From Megaustenia siamemsis (Eukaryota; Mollusca; Gastropoda; Stylommatophora; Ariophantidae): 64,000 nt of DNA. Position numbers and translations under genes: made by a program. Every line of letters begins with the position of its first letter. Position 1 is the first letter of the stretch. The notes beneath the pieces are model-generated. The model worked only from the letters and a program-made list of their open reading frames with translations. It did not search any database and had not been told where the DNA came from. The stretch spans positions 65,609,640-65,673,639 of the forward strand of contig JAVIAB010000101.1 in the NCBI GenBank assembly GCA_032433765.1, given 5' to 3'. This document shows, in pieces, positions 33,290 through 45,215 of this stretch.

Positions 33290-36049
33290 TAGAAAGATTA
33301 AGAAACATAACATCAGCAAATGTTAGCAGAAGAACAAGGGGCCGCAAATTATATCCACTCGAATATAATAGGGAAATGAGTAAGGAAAGAAGAATGTACA
33401 TATATTAAAAAAGAACAGGCTGATAATATGTAACACATACATTGAGCAAGAGAAAAGGAAACTATACACATGGAAAAGCCCTGGAGATGAATCAAACAGA
33501 TTACAAAATGACAAAATATATGATCCGTAACAACGTCAAGAAAGCGAAAACGTATCCAGCAGTAGATATTAACTCAGATCACAATCCTGTAATGATTGTA
33601 ATGAAAATCAAACTAAAGAGAACCAAGCAAAAGTATAATTTATCAACAATACCACTAGATACAGCAATCAAAAATATATGAAAGATACTTATACAATAGA
33701 AATAAAGAACAATTATCAGAAGCTGCTGTAAGAAGAAATTGAGCAATACAGAAGAGAAAATCCTGATTAAAAAGTAGCAACCATATGGCAGTGCATAAAG
33801 AAAAGCATACAAGAAACTTGCGACACCTTATACAAAAAAGAAAAGACCAAAAAAAAAAAAAATGGATAAACACCATCTAACACCATGTCAGAAAAAAAAT
33901 GAAAGAAAGGAGTCAAGCGAAGAACACTGCCAAATACAAAAAAAAAAAGATAATGAAATATGCAAAATGTGCAAAAATGCAAAAGAAGACTGGTGCAGCC
34001 AAATATGTATAGAAATAGAAACTATGGAAAGCAAACTGACTTAAGAGGAATGCACATATAAATAAAGAAAATGACTAATTAAAATGAAAAAGCTACAGAA
34101 ATCGGATGCATTGCAGACAATAAAGGAAAAATGCTAACAGGCAATAAAGATATAGTAAATAGATGGCAGGAATATATAACCGAATAATTTCATGATCAAA
34201 GGGACAAGAAACTAATTATAAAATGTATATAAGGCTATACAATCTTAAAATCAGAGTTGGAAAAAGCTAGACAAACATTGAAAAAGGGAAAAGTAGCAGG
34301 ACCTGACACCTTACACATAGAGATGATACAGATACTAGAAGATTTTGACATGGAGGTTATCGCAGACGTATGTAAAGACATATACCTTACAGGTTACATA
34401 CAAATGTACTAAAAACATCAACTTTCATTGCATTGTCTAAAATGAATGGTGCAGTTGAATGCAGTGACTTTAGAACAATAAGCCTAGTGAACCATGTTAC
34501 AAAAAAAAAATTTAAAGTTATAAAAGGAAGAAATCAGAATAAAATCAAAACTGAATTAGATGAGCAGCAATTTTGATTTAGGAAAAAATAGTGGGACAAA
34601 AGAAGCAATATTCTGTATGAGAACATTAATCGAAAAGTACACAGAAGTAAACAAACCAATACATTCCTGCTTCATAGACTACACAAAAGCTTTTGACAGT
34701 ATACACTACAAACAACTTACAGAATGCCTAAACGAGATACATGTAGATGACATGGACTGATATGTAATTTATACTGCGATCAAAGAGCAATAAAAAAATA
34801 TAACAAAGAGAGCTCTACACCCATTGATATAAAAAGAGGGGTAGACAGGGATACATCCTATCACCAAGAGCAATAATAAAATATTTACATGGGCTGATAT
34901 GTAATTTGTACTGCGATCAAAGAGCCAGGTAGACAGGGATACACCCATTATTATAAAAATAGGGGTAGACAGGGATACATCCTATCACCAAGCTTGTTCA
35001 ATCTATAAACTGAGCAAATCTTTAAAAACATCATAGAGATGCCAGGCTTAAACATTAATGGAAAGATAATCAATAACCTAAGATATGCTGATGACAATGT
35101 ACTACTAGCAAAAAATCCTAAAGATCTACAACAATTGCTTAATGAAATAAACATGACAAGCAAAAATTATGGACTAGTTATGAATATCAAAAAGACTAAA
35201 AATATGATCATAAACACAGAAAATAATCAAAACCAACAAGTGAATATCCAAATTGAAGAAATAGACCTGGAGACAGTTCAGAACTACAACTACCTTGGCC
35301 ATACTATAACCAGTGATGGAAAATGTACAACTGAAATAAACAAAAGAGTAAGAACGGCAAAACGTAATTTTAATATTTAGAAGAATATACTAACATCAAA
35401 ACAAATAACACCAGGGCTAAAACTAAGAATAGCAAAATGTTATATCTTCTCAATATTCCTATATGGTGCAGAAACATTGACATTAGACAAGAAAACAGAA
35501 CGGAGAATTCAAGCCTTTGAAATGTGGATATATAGAAGAATAGGTAGAATTGGATGGAAAGAAAAGAAATCAAACTATGTAGTCTTAAAACAGCTAAAAA
35601 TGAAAAGAGAACTACTTAACACAATTCAAACAAGACAAATACGATTTTTAGGACATGTTAAAAGACACAACAGCCTACTAAAAGTAATCTTGGTGTGTTA
35701 TGTAATTTACATGGAACATTTACATGGGCTGATATGTAATTTGTACTGCGATCAAAGAACAATAATAAAATATAACAAAGAGAGCTCTACACCCATTGAT
35801 ATAAAAATAGGGGTATACAGGGATACATCCTATCACCAAGCTTGTTCAATCTATAAACTGGGGAAAATATTGAGTAAAAGAAGCAGAGGCAAACCTAGAC
35901 TAACATGGACGATTAACATCAAAAGATGGACAAATCAGCCTACGACAACCTGCTCCATCAGATCAAGAGACAGAGCAGAATGGCGCCCCATGGTAGCCAA
36001 CCTTCGTTGAGGAGCTAGCACTCGAAGGTGATGATGATGATGATGATGA

Positions 36050-36050
<1 letters not shown>
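33290..36050 (+). mobile_element. LINE-B, near full-length, rearranged
   Basis: The endonuclease end carries the catalytic DINSDHNPVM motif at about 33565-33600. Linker pieces follow at 33650-34440. RT palm A is SCFIDYTKAFDSIHYKQL at about 34668-34720, and palm C is INNLRYADDNVLLAKNP at about 35068-35115 with an intact YADD. The thumb runs through YNYLGHTITSDGKCTTEI, then ERRIQAFEMWIYRRIGRIGW, then RQIRFLGHVKRHNSLLKV, and the terminus is RDRAEWRPMVANLR followed by (GAT)n. Lesions are many. A segment of ~110-140 bp from the RT (codons TPIDIK, then GxxQGYILSP-like) occurs three times: 34751-34867, 34889-35012 and 35723-35860, the last inside the C-terminal region. Confidence 0.8.

Positions 36051-36099
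<49 letters not shown>
36029..36099. repeat. Compound (GAT)n-(AT)n microsatellite at two LINE tails
   Basis: The (GAT)n tail of the + strand LINE-B abuts the (AT)n tail of a - strand LINE-C. The two converge tail to tail. Confidence 0.9.
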
Positions 36100-36103
<4 letters not shown>

Positions 36104-36767
36104 CGTTTCGTCCTGTCAGACGAATTAGTGGAGGCTATTGTTTATTGTTTTAAGGATTTGTTTTTTTCTGGAATAGTCTCTCACGAGGCTAATTCTACCA
36201 GTGTTTGACAAACACACTCGGCCACAGCATGAACAAGTCAGGTACACTGATCCATAGTGTTTTCCATTCTTTTCCATTAGTCTTTTTTCTTCAATGGTTT
36301 GCCTTAGTACATCATCAAATAAGGCTATGCTATTCTTTATACATGCTCTCCATGATGTGCAATCACTTGCCATATGTTCCCAGTCATTTTCACAGATGAA
36401 GTCATTCAGATATGATTTACAGATATCTCTATCTCGTAGTTTAGGTCTGCCAATTTGTCTTTTTCCATGTATTAGTTCACCATATAGTATTTGCCTGGAA
36501 ATGCGGTTTTCTTCCATTCGCTGGACGTGCCACTGCCATCTTAGTCTTCGACATCTGAGCATCGACGTGATTGTTGGGGTCTTAGCACGTTGCAGGACAG
36601 TTAAGTTGGTTATTTTGTCCTTACATTTGATGTGCATTATTTTGCAGATACATCGCATGTGGAAGATATTTTGTCTTTTCTTCGTGATTTGAGTATGTTG
36701 TCCTAGCTTCAGATCCAGAATAGTGTGCTAAGCACACAAATTAGATATATAACGAGTTTGGTCTTTA

Positions 36768-36768
<1 letters not shown>
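36100..36768 (-). mobile_element. LINE-C 3' fragment
   Basis: Open frame 36125-36658 (177 codons): MRCICKIMHIKCKDKITNLT, then RRLRWQWHVQRMEENRISRQ, then CSCCGRVCLSNTGRISLVRD. It parallels the LINE-C copy at 48105-49430. Here the final His and Cys of the C-terminal zinc-finger-like motif have changed, so that motif is disrupted. Confidence 0.8.

Positions 36769-36834
<66 letters not shown>
36769..36834. repeat. (AT)n tract
   Basis: About 64 bp. It separates LINE-C from a LINE-A scrap at 36850-36970 (open WHGNQLTSI-type codons). Confidence 0.9.
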
Positions 36835-36836
<2 letters not shown>

Positions 36837-36849
36837 ATGTATATTGTAA

Positions 36850-36970
36850 ATAGAGGGGAAAGAGAGATCGTGGACGACAAAAATATACTGGATAGAAAGA
36901 AGATACTAGATAGCTTGGTGTTATGGCACGGTAACCAGTTAACATCAATATTGTTACGAGGCACTCGTCA
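36850..36970 (+). mobile_element. LINE-A scrap
   Basis: Matches 'gagagatcgtggacgacaaa' and 'gatagcttggtgttatggca' of the LINE-A terminus. No tail follows; it runs into a LINE-B end on the other strand. Confidence 0.6.
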
Positions 36971-37330
36971 CTGAGTGCAGTCTTCGCATCGAAGGTTGGC
37001 TACCATGGAGCGCCATTCCACACTATCCCTTGCTTTGATAGTGCAGGTTGTGATAGGCTGACTCGTCCATCTTTTTATGTTACTCGTCCATGTTAGAATG
37101 GGCCTACATCTGCTTTTTTATCTTATATTTTCCTTTCTAAGATTAAATTTAGTGGGCTGCTGTGTCTTTTAGCATGCCCAAGAAATCTCATTTGTCTTAT
37201 ATGAATTGTGTTTAGCAGTTCTCTTTTAATTTTTAGTTGTTTTAAGACTGCGTTGTTTGCTTTTATTTTCTTTCCACTAAATTCTTCCATTTCTTCTATA
37301 AATCCACATTTCAAACACTTCAATTATCTG
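36968..37330 (-). mobile_element. LINE-B 3' fragment
   Basis: Reverse-strand match to 35500-36010: the MKCLKCGFIEEMEEFSGKKI-like segment, then IRQMRFLGHAKRHSSPLNLI, then the decayed TWTSNIKRWT and AEWRSMVANLR-like end. It abuts the LINE-A scrap head-on near 36968. Confidence 0.7.
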
Positions 37331-37639
37331 TTTTACTCCTCTTTTTATATCAGTATGTGTATTTTCTCTTTGTTATATTTTATTTTTGCTGTTTGTTCCC
37401 GGTATAAATTAGATAGTAGTCGTATTTCTTTGTCATCTAGATGCATATATTCATGCACGGTAGATCAAAGATTATGGACGTTGATCCTCTACGCCAAACT
37501 TTATCCCTTTTGTCATGCAATCATTATGTTATATATTTCTGCTTTACATTTTTTTACATTGTTGTTATCTTTTAGAACCTTTCTTTTTGTTTCAATATAT
37601 CCATTTTCTGTGGCTTTTTGTTTTGTTTTTGCTAGTCAT

Positions 37640-38560
37640 TATCTTTATTATAAAACAAGGAGTCAGACAAGGCTGTGTTCTGTCGCCGGATTTATTTTCA
37701 CTTTACAGCGAACATATACGATCAATAGTAGACAAACAATTAATTGAAGTCAACGGTCACAACATAAATCATTTGCGATATGCGGATGACACAGTCTTAA
37801 TAGCAGAGACAGAGTACGAACTACGAGAAATGATGACATAATAGTAAAAGAAAGCAACAAAAAAGGTCTCAGTGTGAATAGTAAGAAAACAGAAGTAATA
37901 TTCATATCAAAGAAATAATCATCACCGTCGTTCAGCATAATAATGAACAGGCCAAATCGGAAGCAAGTGGAACGCGTCAAATACTTGTGCAAAATAATAT
38001 CATTAGATGTAAGGTGCACCACAGAAATAAAAAGCAGAATAGCTCAGGCCAAAATAGCATTTCAGGAAATGAAAAATATCTTATGCAACACATCTATGTC
38101 AATAAAAATGAGGAAGAGAGTTCATCGGTGTTGTATAGAAGCAATTGTCACATATGGAAGCCAATGATTGAGTGTAGACAAACAAATGAAAAGACGATTA
38201 GAGGCACAAAGATGGGATTTATCAGAAGAATGTTGAAAGTTCACTGGACAGCTAAAAAAGACCAATGAGGAAATTCTCAAAGAGGCCAACACAAAAAGGG
38301 ACAACCTAAAAAACATCAGAAAGAAACAATCAACATTTTCTGTGCACATCATAAGAATAGCAAGTTGGAATACTTGGTTACAACTGGCAACATAAAAGGA
38401 AAAAGAAATCGCGGACGACAAAGAGAGAAAATACTGGATAGCTTGGTGTCAGGGCATGGAAAACAGTCAACAACAGAACTGATACGATGCACTGTAGATA
38501 GAAGATTGTGGAAGGACATGATCGCCTACACCAACCGGTATGACACATGATGATTATCTT
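37640..38560 (+). mobile_element. LINE-A fragment, RT motifs intact
   Basis: Palm B VRQGCVLSPDLFSLYSEHI at 37665-37715, then INHLRYADDTVLIAETEYEL with an intact YADD box at 37765-37820. A frameshift follows near 37835, then QVERVKYLCKIISLDVRCTT, then MGFIRRMLKVHWTAKK, another frameshift near 38260, and the terminus GHGKQSTTELIRCTVDRRLW ending TGATGATTATC at 38547. Confidence 0.8.
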
Positions 38561-38619
38561 TATTTCTTTGTTCATCCCTTGTAAATAATGTTTATTTTGC
38601 ATAGTTTAGATTTCTAGAT

Positions 38620-39545
38620 AAATTTGTCTAATGCAGACTCCTATTGTCTTTTTGCAAATTTGTCGAATTCATTACATATTTCGTTGTATTGTGCAGTGTT
38701 CTTCGTTTGTTTTCTTTCTTCAAATTGTTTATTTCAAGATGGCGTAAGTTATCCTTTGTTGTTGTTATTTTTTTACTTTTTGGGAAAGATGTCGCAAGTT
38801 TCTTGTATTCTTTTCTTTATGCATTGCCATTTGTTTGTAACTTTTCATCATGATTTTTTCTTCACTACTGCTCAATCCCTTCTTCTAGCATCTTATGATA
38901 TATGTTCCTTACATATATTAAATAAGTATCTTTAAAATATTTTCTTGCAAAGATGTTATGTCTAGTGGTATTGTTAATGAATTAGTCTTTTGTTTGTTTC
39001 TCTTTAGTTTAACTTTCATTTTAATCATTACAGGATTGTAAACTGAGTTAATATCTGCTTCAAGATATGTTTGTATCTCTCTTGACGCTGTTACGAAATC
39101 TATCTTTTATCATGATGTAGTCTATTTGATTCCTCTTCTATGTACATGGCTTGTCTATGTGTATAGTTTCCTTCTCTTTTGCTCAAAGTAGTCGTTACAT
39201 ATTATCATGTTTTTTTTTCCCACAAAATTGTTTTAATCGTTCACCTCTTTTATTTCTTTTTACTAAACCATGATTTCCTATAATGGTCTTAAATCTACCT
39301 ATTCCTACTTATCACCCAATACAATCAAGATGTCTGAAGATTGCACTTGCTACATAACTTTCTTTAGATCTCCATTGTATACTTCTATTTGCTCATCTGT
39401 ATACTCTTGAGTAGGTGTGTACGTCTGTATTTTTGCTATGTCGAATTGTTTTACTTTCATTTTCAGTAGTATAATCCTATCATTGTATTCCAGTTTGGTG
39501 TTTATATTTTTAGCTCTTTTTTATTATTATTTCTACACCTCGTTG
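38620..39545 (-). mobile_element. LINE-B 5' half, reverse strand
   Basis: Reading the - strand, 39480-39180 gives a decayed endonuclease segment (GNHGLVKRNKRGERLKQFC, then NDYFEQKRRKLYTW), followed by a region parallel to 33440-33850 (the 'gatattaactcag...cacaatcctgtaatgatt' endonuclease end and the 'caagaaacttgcgaca' linker at 38780-38810). It therefore covers the part of LINE-B upstream of the RT. The coding order GNHGL then YTW is that of RTE-like endonucleases. Confidence 0.65.
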
Positions 39546-41320
39546 GTGTTATGTTGTGTTGACTAAATATATAAATGTATATTTTTCGCTCTGTATATAC
39601 ATACAGTATTTAATTCTTGTCTCGTATATGCATAGCATGTCTATATTTAGTCGTTCTGCTTCTAAAAAAAAAACCCAGATTTTCCAATTTTCCTTCTTTT
39701 TAAAGAGTCCTAATATTCCATATATATGTTTATATATTTGTATTCAAACATAACTTATCGTTTCTCTACACGAATTTCTTAGGAATGGTACTTTGGTAAT
39801 GCTCAATTCTCTTTCACGGTGGTTAGCCATATTCGTCTTTCGTGCCCTGAATATGCTTCTTGTGCGCCACATGCATTGCTGTTTTCGCTTTCTGGACCTT
39901 TAATCATTTTTTATTCTTGTACCCCATCTACCGTCACAGACATTAAACATTTGAGATGGAAATTTCCGGTAAGCGCTATTGTTCTCAAAGTAGATATTTG
40001 TCTGTCGAACTGCGAACACACGATTGACTGTAGATAGACAAATTTGAAAGGATATGATACCTTATTCCAACCAATATGATACAATAGCATGATTAATGAT
40101 GATACTGTCGTGTATTGACCTTGCATTTTGATGGACGCCAGTTCGTCCATCTTGCTGAAAAAGACACGTATCTTATGCCGCTACATGTTTCACCTTATTC
40201 TTATTGTGCATTTTCGTGTATGTTATTTCCTGATGGTTTGCAATGACAAATAGTAGCTTTTTTCTCTTTGCACAAATATTACATTCTATTGAATCCTGCT
40301 GTATTTATAGTTATCGCTCCACTGTTCAGAAGATTTAACTGTGATACACTTTATGACGTGACATTCACATAACTATTTCCTCAACAACACGGTTTACTTC
40401 CCCAGCTGCAAAAAAATAAAAAAAAGATCAAACATTTGCATTGTTCCGAGATATGTTAATCTTACTTTAGGTATTTCTTTTATACAAGTTCAATGTTATA
40501 ATACTTACCAAAACTATTAAATTGATCAATTCTAATACCTAAAATGCATGAGTAATTAAAGTCATATATTAGATGTGTAATTCTAAATAATTGCATTATA
40601 AATATTATCGTTAGCAATTCACTGTCAGTTTATATTTTTATTCGTGTCGTAATTTGGGAATATGTTGGCAGAAAAAAAAATAGAATTAAAGTACAATTTA
40701 GTAATCAGGAGTTGGAAGTCACTGGTTTTGTGGTTTTGCTCTAGTTCGAATGCACATACAGAAATACGCTGGTTTGTTAAATATTAAACGCTTGTCTTCT
40801 CGTCAGCAGTGAGAGATAACTCAGCCACATGCAGAATTTATAATAATTGACAAGAAAAAAGCAAAGTTGACTGATGTATGTAGTTTAATAAAAAAATAAA
40901 TGTAATAAACTGGACAACTAAATCGAAAGAATAGGTACTCGTTTTGTTGTTAACACCAGATGAGATCTTGAAAAATTAAAGAATGAAAATATGTATACAA
41001 AGAGAATGAAACAAGAAAGAAAGAGCAAACAAATTAAATGTCTCTCATGCTAGAACAACAATTAATATATGTAAATATATATACAAATATGTCAACAATT
41101 AAATAAGAAAATTTCTCTATTAGCAGACAATGTGCAATTGAAGACTTGGTAGTTAGCGATGATATATTTTTTTTGTCTACGTGTTTTGTTAGTCAGTTTC
41201 TTGTTTCAATTTCCTGAAGTAAATATTGATACATTTCACACATTCACACATTGTTCCAACCCACCAAAATATAAAAAAAACGTGAGGGTCAAGCCGTATA
41301 ATAATTTGTATCACTCAATA
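39546..41320. other. Unassigned AT-rich DNA
   Basis: No element recognised. Short AT tracts only. Confidence 0.4.
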
Positions 41321-41324
41321 ACAC

Positions 41325-41500
41325 GTTCACACTAGGTCAAACAATTACATTCGCACACTCAATGAAACGTTCACACCTAGACAAACATGCATTCATTCAC
41401 TCAATGACACGTTCACACCTAGATAAACATACATTCATTCACTCAATGACACGTTCACACCTAATCACATATATACATTCACACACTCAATGACACATAA
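41325..41500. repeat. Minisatellite block 1 (CACTCAATGACACGTTCACA)
   Basis: About four copies of a ~44-46-bp unit (CACTCAATGACACGTTCACA, then CCTAGACAAACATACATTCA). The same unit reappears at 42945-43030 and 43773-43960. Confidence 0.8.
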
Positions 41501-41694
41501 ATTTCAACATAAATGTTTGTTCACAGTTCGTTAAAACCTTCGGTGTAGATAAAGTCGTTAATTTGATGACTTCGTTTGTGACCTTGGTAGCTAAGGACCT
41601 AACTTGTGCAAACGGATGGCATTGGCAAGGATCATTTTGAATCTATGAAGTGGGCTCATTTTGTGTTTAACTCAAAAGCATATGCGCTTTTTAA

Positions 41695-42484
41695 CCAAAG
41701 ACCTTTTTTTGGGGAGGACTCAAGGAAGATATCCCCGATGGAAGAATAAATTGTACTATTAGTCCCATAAATGATTCGCTTCCAGAGGTTTATGATGTAA
41801 ACAAAGCAGTTTTGTCATTGCAAGTGAATAATGACCACACCTATAATTGGTCAGGATTGTGTAGCAGCAGCAGCTTTATAGCGAACACAAATACATCATA
41901 AGACTGTGCTGTTCTGAAACAGCTATGCCATGCTACCCTAGAATTGCCTTTAATGGGATTACTGTGACCACAAACAACTCTCCATGTGTGTGCCACATAT
42001 TTACACCCCAGAAAGAAATACTGAATCATATGTCGTTTGTGATATTAATGACCACAAACCAGGAGCCTCCTGTATGATTGATACAACTGTTGCACCAAGC
42101 ACTTCATCAGCAGAGCCAGATCTATGGAATGTTAATGTGACATTGTTCATGAATGATGTCCAAGTTAATGTGACATCAGAATCGTGTGGCAGCAGCTACA
42201 AGAAGGGAGCAGAGAACATTAAGGTCTGCTGCTATAAAGGAGACTTGCCTTGCTATCACAGAATTGCCTTAAATGGGATCACTGTAGTTGAAAACTTCTC
42301 CTCTTGTGTAAACTACACATTCACATCTAAGAGTGAATCAGTGAAGGTCACAAAATCATATTCTCTCTGTGGTTTTACTAACTACAGGTCAGGTGGCTTC
42401 TGTTGGATTGGAAATGATAACTTACCACCACTGTGTGTCTATATATTTGGAATTGGAGTCATCAACGATGGCCTAACATCATAA
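41695..42484 (+). pseudogene. Tandem cysteine-rich extracellular-type modules, frameshifted
   Basis: Two related modules of about 120-130 residues. Module 1: 41719-41898 (PDGRINCTISPINDSLPEVY, then YNWSGLCSSSS), stop TAA at 41899, then from 41907 in another frame CCSETAMPCYPRIAFNGITV. From 41984 in a third frame the module ends CVPHIYTPERNTESYVVC, then PGASCMI. Module 2 (to 42481) is fully open: SSAEPDLWNVNVTLFMNDVQ, then CGSSYKKG, then VCCYKGDLPCYHRIALNGIT, then CVNYTFTSK and SLCGFTNYRSGGFC. Shared CC-x5-PCYxRIAxNGITV and six-cysteine spacing, plus N-glycosylation sequons, suggest a secreted or cell-surface protein. I do not recognise the family. An Ig-like fold is possible. Confidence 0.55.
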
Positions 42485-42487
42485 AGT

Positions 42488-42940
42488 GCTACGACGATCA
42501 TAATTTTCGGGAGCACGCGAACTTCCATGGTATATGGTGGATAAGCGGCAGGAACCATTGAAGGCTATGTCTGAAAAGTGTTCCTTCTTGCAGTTTCCTC
42601 ATATTCCAAGTCCGGCTTGTTGCAGGAGCTACTGAGTTAAGTGCTCTGTGCACACCGTGAGCTGTGTGTCTCATCCGTTTTGATCCTGTTTTGATATCCC
42701 GCTGGTTTACGATGAATGATGATATCGTATGACAGGGAACATTTGTCTGTGTTCACTTTCTGCGCGGTTTCGCCTTATGTCTTTTGGCGTGTGCTGAGAC
42801 TGCTACGATGGGGACTACAGTTACCTTTCTTTGTTTGGGAAATGTGTTAGTAATTCGGATGATTCCACTGGCACGGGCGATTAAGCAATTATGGATTTTA
42901 ATTCGTTTGCAGTGATATCGAGGACTTCCATAACCAATAA
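42488..42940 (-). repeat. Unclassified repeat X, copy 3
   Basis: Open on the - strand at 42753-42974 (LVIGYGSPRYHCKRIKIHNC, then FPKQRKVTVVPIVAVSAHAK, then RHKAKPRRK). The downstream frame goes on through KRMRHTAHGVHRALNSVAPA and LQEGTLFRHSLQWFLPLIHH to about 42495. It inserted between the module gene and minisatellite block 2. Confidence 0.7.
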
Positions 42941-42944
42941 CCAA

Positions 42945-43027
42945 TAACTCAATGACACGTTCACACCTAGTCACACATGCATTAACTCACTCAATGACAC
43001 CTTCACACATAGTCGCGCACATACATT
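42945..43027. repeat. Minisatellite block 2
   Basis: Two copies of the unit of block 1 (CTCAATGACACGTTCACACC), cut off on the right by LINE-D. Confidence 0.75.
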
Positions 43028-43772
43028 CACTCGTCGTATACCCGGTCGTGTTTAATGCTGAGGTCAACGATCTCATCTGCGATAACACCGATGAGAAAGA
43101 TGCAGTTAATTATACAGATGGACCTGTAAGGCGGCGCCAAAGAAGTGCATGGACATTTACAGCACGCTCGGCAGGCAGAATAGTCAAGAAAGACAGTGGT
43201 GCATACGTCATGACCACGAGCAGCATGACAATGGAGGCGATGGCAGTGACCAAGGCATTCAAATGATTAGAGTCACAAGACTACACCCACGCATGTATAC
43301 TGAGTGATTCGATGAGCATGATAAAAAAAGTGGAGGCAGGCTATGTACGCATGCAATGGGTAGAGTCATTGCAGAAGTCCAAAATACGTAAGGTCACCTT
43401 TGTCAATGTCCCTGGACATACGGGAGTACGGGGAAATGAAAGAGCGGACAGGTTGGCTAGCTGCGCTGTCGTTGAGAACGGTCAACCAATGGATCGGGCG
43501 GACATCATCAATGCCCTCCAAGATGCGAGAAGAGCACATGACTTCGACAAACACAGATACACGTCACTTCTTCGTATGACGGAAATGGGAGTTAAGATGG
43601 GCACAATCCGAAATGAGAAACTTAGTGGCCGTGTAAGAAGACTTATCAACCAACATAGAACTGGAGTCGTCAGTCGCTGGACACTGCGGGACATAGTGAG
43701 TAGGAGATCTGAGCACCTATGTACATGTTCCGAGTGTAATGATGATGACCGCAAAAAACTCAATAAATCAGT
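43028..43772 (+). mobile_element. LINE-D 3' end, RNase H open
   Basis: Open 43312-43767 and earlier 43040-43265: RNase H first Asp in DAVNYTDGPV (as YTDG), Glu in SSMTMEAMAVTKAF, Asp in CILSDSMSMI, then VTFVNVPGHTGVRGNERADR and TGVVSRWTLRDI, ending ECNDDD and a degenerate AACTCAATAAATC tail. One stop at 43264 separates the two open parts. It is the most complete RNase H here, with all four expected acidic positions readable. Confidence 0.85.
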
Positions 43773-43960
43773 ACATTCACTCACTCAATGGCATGTCCAC
43801 ACCTAGTCACATACATGCATTCACTTACTCAATGACACCTTCACACCTAGTTACACACATACATTCACTCACTTAGTAACACGTTCACAGTGTGTCAAAC
43901 CATACATTCACTCACTCACTTCATCACGCAATTATTACCTCACACACTCACTTGCTCACT
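43773..43960. repeat. Minisatellite block 3
   Basis: Continues the unit of blocks 1 and 2 (CACTCAATGGCATGTCCACA, then ACATGCATTCACTTACTC), fading into CACTCACT-rich sequence. Confidence 0.75.
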
Positions 43961-44690
43961 AAAAAACTCAATCTGTTACTTTTCTACTGCTTCTCATAAT
44001 GTTTTTCAGATCTCCTCAGTAATTCACTCATCTGAGAATTGAACTTTCCACTCACCAGCTCATCGGTTCATTCACATACTCAGTTATCTAACCATTAACT
44101 TACATAAACATTCATTCTGTATCCATCATCTCACTCAGTCATTCATACTATATCAACCGAATTTCGGTTCATCTATGATTTCATGAAACAACTATGCCAG
44201 TATCTTTCCATCCTTCGCACTACAACTAGCTGGCAAGGAAACAAGAATCACGATTATATTATTCCATTGTATCCAAATTTTAACTTTTCAGTAATATATG
44301 CCCAGTTGTAGATCCAGTTCGAGACAGCCTGTGCGAGCTAGTCTCAAAGTATAGGAACTTAGACTCCACGTTTGCCATATCTAGACAAGTTGCGCGCATG
44401 AAAGATCATCACTCTTTTTTGGCTGAAATTCGACCATATATAAATGTAATGAATACCTGACGTGCATGCATGAAATAAGTTAGTAATGCACCAATAACAG
44501 GTTTGTAACGTGATCACAATGTATCATTTGTTATTAGTAGCCAATTCATGTAACTTTCTTATCAACTTACCTTTTTAAAAAAATTTGAATACTAAAACGA
44601 ACAAACATAAATGTCAAAATAATGTTATTTTAGACGATAAAAAAAGTTTTCAAACATAGATCGCTACTATTACTCACTCAGCGACACTCG

Positions 44691-44756
<66 letters not shown>

Positions 44757-45044
44757 TATATATATATATATATACATATATTGTATGTGCTGATGTAAAG
44801 AAAGTTACAACTTTCTATTTTTGTTTCTGAATCTGTTTTATGAATTATGGATAATGTATTATTGTAACGCAAAAAAGATAAAACAACAGGGTAACCCTAT
44901 TCACACATAGGTTGCTACATTTGCTGACATGTAGGAAGAAAAGGCGTTGAAAACTCAGTTATCTTTTTGTATACATCCTTTTTGGGAATGAAACATTATT
45001 GAAAATAACAATGAATTTACACTGTAATTTAAAATATCAAACTC
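43961..45044. other. Unassigned DNA with a long (AT)n tract
   Basis: The (AT)n tract at 44693-44775 is about 80 bp. Nothing else is recognised. Confidence 0.5.
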
Positions 45045-45215
45045 AACGGGGCGAGAACAAATAACGATGGATTGATGACATAGTTAAAAACACTAGAGAA
45101 AATAACAGCAGCAGAGGCCAACAAAATAGGGAATAGCTGAAAAAATAAATGTGAAGCTGAAAGGTAAAATGTGAAAGGACATTATTAAAAGAAGATTAAA
45201 GGAAGAAGATGATGG
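45045..45215 (+). mobile_element. Decayed LINE 3' end (possible)
   Basis: On the + strand 'cgatggattgatgacatagt' followed by codons for LEKITAAEANKIGNS resembles the RWIDDI then TAAE-type tail of many LINE proteins. Only about 55 codons with stops. Confidence 0.4.
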
